Source of the DNA: Paraescarpia echinospica
Lineage: Eukaryota; Annelida; Polychaeta; Sabellida; Siboglinidae
DNA: 64,000 nucleotides
Direction: 5' to 3'
Assembly (NCBI GenBank): GCA_020002185.1
Contig: CM034536.1
Location: 8,292,798 to 8,356,797, forward strand
Under the pieces are notes generated by a model. It was given only the letters and a program-made list of their open reading frames with translations. It did no database searches and had not been told where the DNA came from. A program made the position numbers and the translations under genes. This document shows, piece after piece, positions 33,594-48,500 of this stretch (positions are counted from its first letter, which is position 1; each line of letters begins with the position of its first letter).

Positions 33594-36500
33594 CTGGAAA
33601 AGAAACGCACAGAGACAAAATGTAGTGAATGGCCATGCAAGAACGAACATGCATGTGATAGTATGTCTACGGCCAGTAGAGGTCAGTGCAATCTCTCCAC
33701 CTATCGGCCAATTTTTCATTTATACGCCAAACTGCACTTGAGTTTTGTCATAATAAACTAGCCTTTGAACGATGTTGACAATAAAATTGTGGCCAATGAA
33801 TGGAGAGATTGCTGCATACTCTAAGTTACAGATACGTCAAGGGTTAGACATCAAACAGAGGCAAACTCTCACAACCAGCCAAGCATGCTAGTAGTTCCCA
33901 TCCATTCTCACCAGGTGGCGTGCATGCTTCTCTTGAACAGGCACACTTTCGGCATGAATTGTGAGTTGTATGTTCAATTAGAATCATAAATACTGTCATT
34001 GAGACATTTGCCCAGAATGTTTCCCAACCAATAAACTGACCCACCGCAAACTGGATTTTAGACTTTTGAACATCACCAAGTAATACCAAGACAATGTTTA
34101 CGCTTATTAATAACTACGGATCTGGTGCGTCTATTTCCCACAATTCACGTTAAAAGCAAGAGTTTGTTCTAATGAAGGAACACATGGGAATAATCAAAGT
34201 ACATGCATTCTAAGGAGGTCAACATTCAACAATGTAACAATGTCCAATGCATGCGTACACATCGGCACAGGTGTCCGGGGTAGCTACTGCACTACTGCAC
34301 TACTGCACCGTCCCACAGAACAATAAGTTTCTACTTTCAATGGCTAATACCAAATTTTCAGCAAACTGTTTCATGAATATCTACAGGGATTCTGACCAGT
34401 TAATTGAAAAACATTATAGCTATAGTGTATGAAAACAATGTAAACAGTACAAGACTATTACTACATGCGGAATGTTAAAAATATGTATACACAGTTTAGA
34501 AGTCAGTTAAAAATCTGTCTTGCATAACATGTCAAGTATATATATATATAAAAACCTTCTTTAGATCATATAGGTTATCATCTAAATAAAAGTTATAAAT
34601 CTTCCCATTGTTAGACTTTGGCCTTGGAATGACTAGATGCAAATGTTCAATTTTAGACACGAGAAACTACAAATTACGAATGGATAACTGACAAATAAAA
34701 AACGTCAACAGACAACAATATAACAACACCAATGTATAACCTAAGGTTAGCTCCAAAATTAGGTTTGCATAGGATATGGCAACAGTACCAATTATCTAAC
34801 ATAATCTATTTATTAACGATGCTATACTATATGCCACCATTTGCACCCGACCTGCAGTGGTGGCAGTCTTATATCCAATTTAAATGACAATCACAATTTT
34901 GAGCAGAAATCACCAACTAACGCAGAGAATAGCAATTCACACCAACACTGCATTGTCAGCTAACAAAGACTAGACCGAGAAATCTAACTACGACTGGCTA
35001 GACATCATGTCATTAGACCGAACATTGGGTTGTGTCTAAAGATTGCCGGTCCGTGCTCATCGTAATGCTGTTTTGTGTGACACACTTGGAAGAACTCGGA
35101 CTGCAAGCAAGAGGCAGAGAGAAGCAAATAGGGACAGAGCGTGTTAGTGGCAGGCGACTGGCCCGTTCCAAACCTGGCTTGCATTTCCGGGGGGGGGGGA
35201 GGGGGGTAATTACATTTCAAGGGTTGTATGTGGGAAAGGCATGTTTTTAAAGGATAAACTGGGTTTCTTGAGAAAAAATGGGTGTCTCTGGTGGAAAAGG
35301 GGTAGGTATAAAAATGAGGTTTGTAGGGGTGCAATGAAAAACCATTAATGTAGTGCATAAAATGCAGTCAACGAGATGGTGATTTATTTCTACACAAATA
35401 TATGTAAATAAAAATGTGTTTTTGTGTATGTGTAGTCTGTGTAAAGGAATTCCACTGCTATTTATTTGGAATAAACTGTTATAATTCCTGGGAAATTAGG
35501 TTTGTGAGTGGATGTAATTTAAATAAATAATTTTGTTAGCTTCAAACTAACATGGGTACTGACAAATTTTTAGAATGACCTTACTTGGCATGTACTTAAA
35601 GCTAACTGTTCTCAAGCCAGGATATGTAAACTGTCCTCAACGGCGATATGGACTAAACCATCACCTTATTAACAGGAGAAAGTTAGCATATCAAATTATT
35701 AATAAATGTAAAGTAAAAGACCCATTCAACAGTCATGTATTGGCAAATAATGAATATCCGCTCACTTATTTCATACCACATAAAATATAGTGGACATAGG
35801 TTCAGCTACTAGAAAGATGGGTTGTTATATAGGTGAAAACATCGTTAAAAAACTCTTCCAATATTTAACTATAATGGACCTGTACAAATTATTTTGTGTC
35901 ATCACAAACCAACAGACAAAAAGGGAAGAGATTCAGCTTGTACGTGACATAGCAAGGCCATGAGGCAGCCAGGTTTGCAACAGGCCACAATGTGTAGACA
36001 TGGTTAGTGAAGCGGGACTTTGATAGCATTTTAATGACATTAGTGTGTACTATCTAGTTAGACAGGCGATATGGCGATGAGCAATTGTAAATGTTTGGCT
36101 GTTGTATCTGAACACGGGAAGTGGACACCGATGTCTATAAACCCAGCTTGTAGACGTTGTTATAACACCAAAGGTGTTAGAATTCACGGTGTGTGCAAAA
36201 ATTGCTACCACTGCCAATAAATTTAGAGTTTTCCATGACAAATTCAATACATAAGAAACATCACTCAGTGATAAGCAGTCAATTCCATCTCTGTTGAGTC
36301 ATAGCCGCGCACCAAATTTCTTTAAAAATTCCCATGTTCATGACCTCTTCAAGGCCATAAAACAACACATATTATGAAGACTCGGCACATACCCTGCCCG
36401 AGTAACACACCCACACATTTTTTACAAGCACATGTAAATAAATTTAGGCTTTGACCTCTGGCATCCACTTTCAGAGGTTACTGTTATGGGCAGCATCAGG

Positions 36501-39500
36501 ACCGTGCAATATGAGCACCAGGGGCTGGTTTAATGGAGCATTCATACTGTAAGAACCATCCAAACAAAGTTCAAAATTCACAAAATGTTTGCTATTCAGT
36601 TATATACAATCGTTCACAATGTTTGTTGTGTTTTGTTCGATTGTTTTGACTTACATAAATGCACAGTGAAACCTGCCCCAGTGCCAAAGTATGTGTTGTC
36701 ACTCCGCATGCTTTATAAATACCCAATCCTAGTCATTTTCTATCGCTGCATATGCACATGAATCGACGTGAGAGCCTGGGATTATTTCACTGGCGTTCTC
36801 ATGACCTCATAAAATCTCATTTTGCTCTTTAAAATCAATTTTATTCCTAAACGGTGATCTTGTATAGTGAGAACTATCAACACCAGGGCACGCCACTTTG
36901 CTGGCGTGTCACAGAAAAAACAACGAATTCTGTTCAATGATGGATCTCCTTATGAACCCACTACCTGAGTGAAATGATGGATCTTCCTTATGAGCGCATT
37001 ACCCGAGTGAAATGATGGATCTTCTTTATGAACTCATTACCTGAGTGAAATGATGGATCTTCCTTATGAGCTCATTACCCAAGTGAAATGATGGATCTTT
37101 CTTATGAACCCATTACCCGAGTGAAATGATGGATCTTTCTTATGAACTCATTACCCGAGTGAAATGATGGATCTTTCTTATGAACCCATTACCCGAGTGA
37201 AATGATGGATCTTCTTTATGAACCCATTACCCGAGTGAAATGATGGATCTTTCTTATGAACTCATTACCCAAGTGGAATGAAGGATCTTCCTTATGAACT
37301 CATTACCTCAGTGAAATGATGGATCTTCCTTATGAACACATTTCCCGAGTGAAATGATGCATCTTCCTTATGAACTCATTACCGGATTGAAACTATGGAT
37401 CTTCCTTATGAACTCATTGCCTGAGTGGAATGATGGATTTTCCATATGAATTCATTACCTGAGTGGAATGGTTTCTTCACTCATCAAGACATTTCATTGT
37501 GGTCGTGTCAACTAAACATATCACATAAGGTATGATCGCAATGATACTCACCGTTGATGCGAGCATACTGCCTCCAAACCACACAGCATAGCGCTGCATC
37601 TGATGAGAGATCACTTGCACCTCTATTGGCTTCGGCTGTCGACACAAACAAACATAACTCATCAAATCACCAAGTCGCAGGCAAAGTTTCAGTATTACAA
37701 AGCGATGTCAAAAAGTTGAAGGTGTTTATCCATATTACAATAGAATAATGCAGATAATAAACCTTCTATTCAACTGTTACTTGGCCAGACTGAGCCAGAG
37801 AAATATTACGCAGTGAGTCACCCTCTAAGTCTACCCATCTCGAGTCTTTCTTAAACCCTCTATTGAGTCCTCATCTCGAGCCACCCTCCAACCCCCACTC
37901 AGTCATTACCTTGAGTCGCCCGCCACTGAGCTCTTCACTGATCTTGAGTCTTGCGTCCACTGTTCTCTTCAAGTCTCGTTGCATTCGCCGGCCGAAGTCA
38001 CGGAACATGGTGGAACCACCTGACAGGACGATGTTCTACACAAGAAACACATATGGTACTCCAGAGACATAATACCCCACCAGCTCTTCCGAGCACTCCA
38101 CAACCGTCTACGTAATGCTGTTACATTATCTGCTCCCTACGGGGAGTGCGTGACGACATTGCCGTCATACACACTGCCTGCTAGATGTACACCAACTACC
38201 ACAACATTAAACAAATGACACGCATTTTCATATTAAGTTGATTGGTGTAACAATCAATGTACACTGTACTGCGTATTGTGAAGTAAAACTTCATTCATCA
38301 ATTCCCACAGTGATGGCTAATGTAGTTTCAGTATGAAGAGATACATGAAATGACTCGCTGCACTTACAAGTCTAAGAACTGCGACGTCTGTACTGCTGTT
38401 ACTGTGTAGTATCTAGGTAAGTGTAAGAACTACGACGTCTGTACTGCTGTTACTGTGTAGTATCTAGGTAAGTCTAAGAACTACGACGTCTGTACTGCTG
38501 TTACTGTGTAGTATCTAGGTAAGTCTAAGAACTACGACGTCTGTACTGCTGTTACTGTGTAGTATCTAGGTAAGTCTAAGAACTACGACGTCTGTACTGC
38601 TGTTACTGTGTAGTATCTAGGTAAGTGTAAGAACTACGACGTCTGTACTGCTGTTACTGTGTAGTATCTAGGTAAGTGTAAGAACTACGACGTCTGTACT
38701 GCTGTTACTGTGTAGTATCTAGGTAAGTGTAAGAACTACGACGTCTGTACTGCTGTTACTGTGTAGTATCTAGGTAAGTGTAAGAACTACGACGTCTGTA
38801 CTGCTGTTACTGTGTAGTATCTAGGTAAGTCTAAGAACTACGACGTCTGTACTGCTGTTACTGTGTAGTATCTAGGTAAGTGTAAGAACTACGACGTCTG
38901 TACTGCTGTTACTGTGTAGTATCTAGGTAAGTGTAAGAACTACGACGTCTGTACTGCGGTTACTGTGTAGTATCTAGGTAAGTGTAAGAACTACGACGTC
39001 TGTACTGCTGTTACTGTGTAGTATCTAGGTAAGTGTAAGAACTACGATGTCTGTACTGCTGTTACTGTGTAGTATCTAGGTAAGTGTAAGAACTACGAAG
39101 TCTGTACTGCTGTTACTGTGTAGTATCTAGGTAAGTGTAAGAACTGCGACGTCTGTACTGCTGTTACTGTGTAGTATCTAGGTAAGTCTAAGAACTACGA
39201 CGTCTGTACTGCTGTTACTGTGTAGTATCTAGGTAAGTGTAAGAACTACGACGTCTGTACTGCTGTTACTGTATAGTATCTAGGTAAGTGTAAGAACCAA
39301 CCTTGTAGAGCCCACGTCGCACGTCGATTGGACAGTTCTGGATCACAGTGTCTACAGTCTCTGAGATAGGCGTTGTGAAGTCCGGGTTCGCAAACTGTAA
39401 TAGCATTCTTATGTACTAACAACTTTATTTATGCATTAAAACTGAAACTATATCTGGTAGTGTTTATAAAATTAAAATGCTAAAAACGTATTTACAAGAT

Positions 39501-42500
39501 TAAAAAATCTTTGCCTAAACCTTTTAGAGAAGCATGTTTCAAATTTTTTTTTTTTAGCTGCTGTAACTGAACATGAATGAAACACAATATAGTTTAAACA
39601 AAACCCAGTCTGGGTACTGCAGTTAGAATTACAACTGCAACTGACTAAATATGGCAAAGTGTAATTTAAAATATAAATGAAACTGAACCACATAGTGTAA
39701 TCTCAACTGAATAAATACCCAACATGAATTGTAATTAAACCAACATCTATAAAAACAATGACAACCACTGAATAAACTTACAAAAATAGTGTAACCAAAT
39801 TTGTAATTATCATTGACACAAGCTAATGGAACTGAGGTAACATTGAATGTTGTAAAGAAAATGTAAATGTGTAATTATCACTTATCCACAGGTCTGTTTA
39901 CAATGTAATGAATGAACATACCTCGGGATGGAAGAAAATCTCTGGACCCAGAAAGCGCTCATATCCGACATCCACTTGAAATGGTTGCTTCGTAATCGAG
40001 TTGACGCCTTCGTATTTCTTGATCCATTTTCCAAGATCGTTGTCATATTTGTTGAATTCCTTGACTATGTCTGGACAAACGTAGGAGAATCGTTCCTGCC
40101 AAGTGGAAGAACAACTAAAAACTCTGGCAGTTCTAATTTATAGCGAGGTCATTTGTTCTGCAATCAGTGTTTGGATGTTTGACGGTTCGTACTGGATGTT
40201 TGATGGTTCATACTGGATGTTTGATGGTTCATACTGGATGTTTTAAGGTTTGTACTGGATGTTTTATGGTTTGTACTGGATGTTTTATGGTTTGTACTGG
40301 ATGTTTTATGGTTCATACTGGATGTTTTACAGTTCGTACTGGATGTTTTAAGGTTTGTACTGGATGTTTTAAGGTTCGTACTGGATGTTTGATGGTTCGT
40401 ACTGGATGTCTTATGGTTTGTACTGGATGTTTTAAAGTTCGTACTGAATGTTTGATGGTTCGTACTGGATGTTTTATGGTTTGTACTGGATGTTTTAAAG
40501 TTCGTACTGGATGTTTGATGGTTCGTACTGGATGTTTTATGGTTGGTACTGGATGTTTTAAAGTTCGTACTGGATGTTTGATGGTTCGTACTGGATGTTT
40601 TACAGTTCGTACTGGATGTTTTATGGTTTGTACTGGATGTTTTACGGTTCGTACTGGATGTTTTAAAGTTTGTACTGGATGTTTTATGGTTTGTACTGGA
40701 TGTTTTAAGGTTCGTACTGGATGTTTTATGGTTCGTACTGGATGTTTTATGGTTTGTACTGGATTTTTATGGTTTGTACTGGATGTTTTAAAGTTCGTAC
40801 TGGATGTTTGCTGGTTCGTACTGATGTTTTACAGTTCGTACTGGATGTTTTATGGTTTGTACTGGATGTTTTACGGTTCGTACTGGATGTTTGATGGTTC
40901 GTACTGGATGTTTGATGGTTCGTACTGGATGTTTTACAGTTCGTACTGGATGTTTTATGGTTTGTACTGGATGTTTTACGGTTCGTACTGGATGTTTTTA
41001 AGTTTGTACTGGATGTTTTATGGTTCGTACTGGATGTTTTATGGTTTGTACTGGATGTTTTATGGTTTGTACTGGATGTTTTACGGTTCGTACTGGATGT
41101 TTTATGGTTTGTACTGGATGTTTTAAGGTTTGTACTGGATGTTTTAAGGTTCGTACTGGATGTTTTATGGTTTGTACTGGATGTTTTATGGTTCGTACTG
41201 GATGTTTTATGGTTTGTACTGGATGTTTTACGGTTCGTACTGGATGTTTGATGGTTTGTACTGGATGTTTTAAGGTTTGTACTGGATGTTTTAAGGTTCG
41301 TACTGGATGTTTAATGGTTCGTACTGGATGTTTAATGGTTCGTACTGGATGTTTTATGGTTTGTACTGGATGTTTTAAAGTTCGTACTGGATGTTTGATG
41401 GTTCGTACTGGATGTTTTATGGTTTGTACTGGATGTTTTAAAGTTCGTACTGGATGTTTGATGGTTCGTACTGGATGTTTTATGGTTTGTACTGGATGTT
41501 TTAAAGTTCGTACTGGATGTTTGATGGTTCGTACTGGATGTTTTATGGTTTGTACTGGATGTTTTAAAGTTCGTACTGGATGTTTGATGGTTCGTACTGG
41601 ATGTTTTATGGTTTGTACTGGATGTTTTATGGTTTGTACTGGATGTTTTACAGTTCGTACTGGATGTTTTATGGTTTGTACTGGATGTTTTACGGTTCGT
41701 ACTGGATGTTTGATGGTTCGTACTGGATGTTTTACAGTTCATACTGGATGTTTTACGGTTCGTACTGGATGTTTTTAAGTTTGTACTGGATGTTTTATGG
41801 TTCGTACTGGATGTTTTAAGGTTCGTACTGGATGTTTTATGGTTTGTACTGGATGTTTTACGGTTCATACTGGATGTTTTATGGTTTGTACTGGATGTTT
41901 TAAGGTTTGTACTGGATGTTTTAAGGTTCGTACTGGATGTTTTATGGTTTGTACTGGATGTTTTATGGTTTGTACTGGATGTTTTACGGTTCGTACTGGA
42001 TGTTTTACGGTTCGTACTGGATGTTTTAAGGTTTGTACTGGATGTTTTTAAGTTTGTACTGGATGTTTTATGGTTCGTACTGGATGTTTTAAGGTTCGTA
42101 CTGGATGTTTTATGGTTTGTACTGGATGTTTTATGGTTCGTACTGGATGTTTTATGGTTTGTACTGGATGTTTTAAGGTTTGTACTGGATGTTTTAAGGT
42201 TCGTACTGTATGTTTTATGGTTTGTACTGGATGTTTTACAGTTCGTACTGGATGTTTTACAGTTCGTACTGGATGTTTTACGGTTTGTACTGGATGTTTT
42301 ATGGTTCGTACTGGATGTTTTATGGTTTGTACTGGATGTTTGATGGTTTGTACTGGATGTTTTAAGGTTCGTACTGGATGTTTGACGGTTTGTACTGGAT
42401 GTTTGATGGTTTGTACTGGATGTTTGAAGGTTTGTACTGGATGTTTGTACTGGATGTTTGACAGTTCGTACTGGATGTTTTACAGGTCGTACTGGATGTT

Positions 42501-45500
42501 TTACGGTTCGTACTAGATGCTTGACGGTTCGTACTGGATGTTTGATGATTTGTACTATATGTTTGACGGTTCGTACTGGATGTTTGACGGTTCGTACTGT
42601 ATGTTTGACGGTTCGTACTGTATGTTTTACAGTTCGTACTGGATGTTTTAAGGTTCGTACTGGATGTTTTACGGTTCGTACTGGATGCTATACAGACGTA
42701 AATCAATTGTTCATAAAGTTGTGTCTTGCACGATTGTCCCAAAGTCGTGGGACCGACAAACAGGTGGCGACATTTTACACGCTTTATGAAAATCTGCATC
42801 ATAACTGCGTCATACTACACAACTGTTTTGGGAAACCGTCTTTGTGTTTGTAGTGCCATCCAGAGGGTGGGCATTGTTTCTGGATTAGGATTTCCTGCTG
42901 AGAATGTTCAGATGGTAAATAGAGAGGATCGAGCTGTGTTCACTGACCTTGATTGCCTTGGCTGTCTCTAGGGACTGTTCTGGGGGGATGCCGATTTCTC
43001 GTTCCCGCAACAGTTGCTGAATGAAGTAGGTGATGTCACGCCCAGCAATAGGAATGTGCTTTATACAACTACCAATGACGTATCCCTCCGCCTGAAACGT
43101 CAACAGAATTGAAGACATTTTAATGATATTTAGTTACAGGTGTGCTTGCATAACTGAGCTTTTAACTAATGTGAAAATATAACAATTGTTAACAGTCAAC
43201 TTAATCACAGCCAATGGGGGGGAAGTATCGTATAAATTAAAATCCAGAATTATCTCTGAATTTTGCATGCTCACATTGTTTCAATTTTTATTGCAGCAGT
43301 ATTTACCATAAGTAACTGTGTCTTTATTACTGTAGGATATTTGTCGTCAGTAAATGTAAAAATCGATATAAATCGGGACTTTGACAGACCATTTCATTGG
43401 CTTTGCAAATCCAGCAAAACACTTTCTTTGCTAAAATAAACATTTGTATTGATGGAAATAGACTTCACTTATTAACATTAATAAACTGGCAAAATAAATG
43501 GGCATGTGCAGAGTGAGATGTCCAGCGACTTCTTTGTTTGATGTCCAGTGACTACTGACCACTGGTACAATATGAGAGACGCCATCTCCCGAATCGATGA
43601 CAGTGCCGGTCAGTGTACGGTCACCAACTTGTCTGGACGTCCAGGAAGCCGCCAACGCCAGAACTGCCTACAATACACACACGCGCAGTCTGAACATTTA
43701 CACTAACGTGATGGGTCACAACAGTTCACAGCTCAAGAAACACTTTGAGCAGTACTGAGTAGCGAGCATCATAATAAAGGGCGACATGTTGGTTTTTCAA
43801 TAATACCAGTGACATCCGTGTAAGTCAATTTGTTGCAAAGTTATGGGAGGCTGAACCGACCCACTCAAAGAATTCAAGTTTTCAGAATACAGTTTAATAA
43901 TAAAGTTGTCCACAATTCTGTCATAGCAATGGATCATTTATAAGAATGGTAGCTCAATGAAATTGTGCACGTTTATTTAATACCATAACACCTGTTTGTG
44001 TAGAATTTGGGAAATTTCACTACAATGTGGTAAATTCGCTCAGAATGTACCAATAATCCCTGGACTAGAACTGCACTCTTCAACTAAATCTGAGTTGTGG
44101 CACCTTGTGGCTATATGACTGTATTACTGCAGCAGAATTTAATACAGATTTGTAAGAATATGTCATTAGTTTTGTAGATTCTGTTCGTAAGAAAAATATC
44201 AAACCAGTGCTGCCACCTACCTGCACTGCAATGTAAAGTCCTGGCACGTTGAATGACTCGAACATGATCTCAGCTGTGTATTCGCGGTTCTCTGGAGTGT
44301 TCAGCGGTGGTTCCGTCTACCAGGCCAAGGACACATATTCAGTCACATTCAAAGTAATCTTTGGCAATAGGCAATATTACCAAGTAAACATTAATCGGTT
44401 GGGCATTAACTACATAATTGTAATTGCACTTGGAAATAATTACAGGCAAATTTAAAGTTCAAGTTTTGAAATGACGTCATATTTATAATTTATTTTATGT
44501 AACTGCAAAAATTACATCATTCTCTCAGTGTTGATGTGTGTGTGTGTGTACGCGCGCACGTACACAAGTTTGTGTCTATGAACTTGCAGGTGTGTGTGTC
44601 TGCACATGCACAAATGTGTGTGTCTGCATGCGTGTGTGTCTGTTCATGTAGAATGTTACTGACCAGGAGGAAGTAGTGGTCCTCTGGCTCAGCCCTCAGG
44701 TACTTGAAGATGGCCTGTTCCCAGAACCTCTCCATCAAGTCCCAGTCCTCCACAATGCCGTGTCGAATCGGCCACTGTCAAACAAAAACACACTATATAT
44801 ACTGTTGCCTCCCCATTCTGCTGTAACATAACATCTTGAAACATAATAATAACAAATCTGGACAAACTCTTCCATAAGATATATATATCTAAATGTCTAA
44901 TATGTATTTAACAAAATGTGTACAAATAAATTGCTAGTAAAGTTGTTTCTAAAGAATGAAATACTTCCAGATTTAAAATGCCATTAACCACATTATGTAT
45001 GGCAAGACGCTGACAATAATATCTGTGTATTATTATGTGTAGTATGTGCAGAGTTAAGTAATATGTGTTGTCAGTTTAACAGAAGTGTGTGCGTTTGTTA
45101 TAATAATTGAAAGAATATACTTCGATCACCAGGCCACTTTCTTACGTTCGCATATTTGCACATTTAAAATGAATTTCAGTAATCGATGACGTGTTGTAAC
45201 AATGTTTACAGTATTGTATCTAATGACACCCTACTCTGGCTTGACATAAATTGCACAAGACGTATACAGGAGTAAACAAACTCTGTTACCTTGACAGTGT
45301 AATTGGATGTTGTGAGAGCCTCATCGCCTATGTAGAAGTCTAGATCTTCGACTCCCTTTCCGAGTCGACGAATGCTTTGGTCACCAATGCCAGCTGTCTC
45401 CTTGACAGCAATGCATGATGGGAGGATGTACTGCGGTTCTGTGTTACCAGCGTAGCCCATCTTTGTGTACCTATTATCAACAAGACAATTAATAGCTATT

Positions 45501-48500
45501 ACAAATATATTAAATTTGTAATTATTTAAATATAAATCAAATTATTGATAACTAGTTTACAAACCAAGTGCAGATGTTATCACCATTAAGTGATCGACAG
45601 CGCTAGCCTAGTATTTATGCCTCAAACGTGTGCTAAGTCGAAATATTCTTAAATGTAAATATATCTGGGTTGATGTTGAATGATGGAACTAACGCACCGA
45701 GGTATCTAGGTTAGGCAAAACTCCAAGTTATAATAGCAAAATCGAGGTGGGTCCAGATTCAACACAAGTGCCCTGTCTTTCTTTGGCTTGTATAGGTTTC
45801 TGATTGTTTTCCAATTCGGTGTATAGCCAGCCATTTTATATCAGTATTGATTCAATAGGCCCAAACATCGCTCCGGTTTGCATCAACCTGCGCGGACCGA
45901 CACAAACTGGGACGCTATTTGGGCATCAAAGGAGGCATAGAACGCAATATTTTATTTTATAACATCACATGCCTGATCTATGTCAAGTGGTGGAAAGGAC
46001 ACACTGAGGTGTAAAGGTAGACAAATAGTTAAGCTGTAGGTATGATATATAACGGTGAAATCAAGGTGGGCTTGGTTTCTACACAACTTATTTAACCCTA
46101 GAAGTGACTACTGAAAATTCTCTGTAGCATACTGTTCCTATAAAAATCATAACTTTGCTAATATTTGTCATAAAAATATGAATGAGGTATCATTTTATTG
46201 CTAAAGGAATGTGTTATTACAATAAAATTATAGTAACTACATCACATACTAAAATCATGGGGATATTACTATCTGAACTTCATAAAAAAAAAAAAAACAT
46301 TTCATGGTGCTGCCAGATAATTACTGAGTGGTTGTATGCCGTACATCCAGCGAGACAAATGTAGTCATATATATATATGTTAGCTGCCAAATAACACAAA
46401 AATGAAACAAATCCATTGAGAACTTTAATTTTTATGATTTTTTAAGACAAAAATTGGACGATTCAAGCAGGCTGATCACTACTGCGCTCGTTACCATTGC
46501 CCGGAGAAACATCACGCTGCTAATTTGTTGAATTTTCACATAAAAAAACACCCCAAAGTCGTTCTACCAATCTGAACTAGTATATTAACCTTATTGATGA
46601 ATACTGTCAGGCATTTTGTCAAAATATTGACGCAAAAACTTGAGATAATCCGAAGTAAACTTTCGAAATGGTTAAGTTGTCGAACACCACACCGCCATTT
46701 TGTTTTTGACTTTACATTTGAAACCATGGTTCTGATTTGCTGAATTAAGTCAGCCCACTGATGTCATTTTTGGCAGATCGGCCAATGACAGAGCTTTCCA
46801 TCGACACGTATGCGTAAATTCAGTACGCAGGACGTAGTAAAACCACCAAAATGTAGGCGTCAACCGCGTCACATGTTTTGTAAGCTAGATTGTGAGTGGC
46901 CGTCATTGAATCTGCTCATGAATAAATATACATAATCTCAAAAAATCTGTCAGCTATCCACAGATACTAAATGTTCGCATGTCAGTTGCACGTGATGGAA
47001 ATTAAAATTGTTACAACAAAGGCAGGTACGGTTGTGCCGAATTTTGCCCCAAAACCCTTTGAGGGTTAACAAGATTCCCATCCAAAGCTACAGGCTCCAG
47101 AAAGCATGTGTTAGGGAAGCCTTACACATATCTATAGTCCGGCGATTTTCACCTATGTATAACCCGCCCCTACCAGATATTTATAAATTAATTTTTTTAA
47201 ACAAAACATGTTTACCCTGATAGAATTAACACAATCAACTTGTTAGATCAATTCAACGTATCATATTTGTATAGTGATATATGTAATTTATGAAGATTTG
47301 GCTATGTCTAGCGGCAAACAAAATGTTACAATCTTGTTATGTTGGAAATAACATATTGATGTTAATAATAAATCTTGTTTTGTATTAAACAAAAAGACAA
47401 TGTAAAATTATCAACTCAATGAACAGGGATGGGAATTCTTCTAGCAGTTATTTTTAAAGATGGACATGATTCACTCATGAAGCTTATGATACCACTGTGA
47501 AACACTTAAACATTATATTAACTATTTACTTTGATAGTAATTAACATTATGAAACCAACTTGGATGACTGAGCACAACAACAACACTTTTGTGCTTCGAC
47601 TTGGAGCTGGATGAATCCTGGCGATTCCTTGATACATAGATTCAATTTCCACCACAGTGGTAGGAGAATGAATGCCTTTGTAGCATTCTCTACAGATAGC
47701 AGTGTCTGTAAACTCGGAAATACATAGGCCTACATTGCATGCTAATTGGACACTGATTTTTAAAACAAATTGTCTATGATTTAATAGTGTTACTTTATAT
47801 TATAGTTCTGTTGTATCCATAGTGGTCCACGACTCGGTGTCACTTGGGCAGGGCATGTTATACTGCCCCTGCTTTGGAGGTCATGGTCTCTGCTATCAGC
47901 GCTCTTAACAAAGACCCTCATGTATGTGTCCTTTGCCCCCAGTGACTAATATATCGGACTAAAAACATATCAGCGCAGCTCCAGGCCTCTGGAACAATCT
48001 GCCCCTTGACCTGCATGCTACAGATTGCCTCAACGTGTTCAAGAAGCAACTGAAGACACTTCTATTTAAACATGCTTTTTCTCTTTAAATTATATATGTG
48101 GGCAGTGACGAACTTTTAACATTTTAGTATCTACCTTTAACTATTATTATTATTTATTATTATTCTATCTTAACTTGCTGTTTTTAATTAGTATTAGTTT
48201 TTACTATTATTATCCTTATCTATTTTCTATTGATATATATATATATATATATATTTTAATGCTTTTATTTAATAATTTTAATAGCTACATGCCATGTTTT
48301 AGGATTGTAATGTGCCTCTGAATGGCATTGGTAGCAATTGCCAGATTTATGGCGCAGAGAAATGCAGTAAATGATTTATTGTTAATTATCTAATGTGAGA
48401 TCCAGCGAAATTTCCAAAGGCAGCAGAGACTGTGCTGGTGAGTGGTGACTATACAACTGGTAACCGTTTCATGAAGATAGTGAGTGAGCTCATAATGAAA

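Noticed and set aside
35005..35100. Proximal Arp3 terminal exon as a decayed exon copy
   Set aside because: The frame, length, acceptor and stop are all intact and the changes are spread without any stop or indel, so decay is less likely than alternative use, though expression is unproven.
40167..42516. Long stop-free frames (319, 252, 178 and 148 codons) that look like repeat proteins
   Set aside because: They lie within a 21-bp minisatellite inside an Arp3 intron and are open on both strands, as expected for a unit of seven codons.
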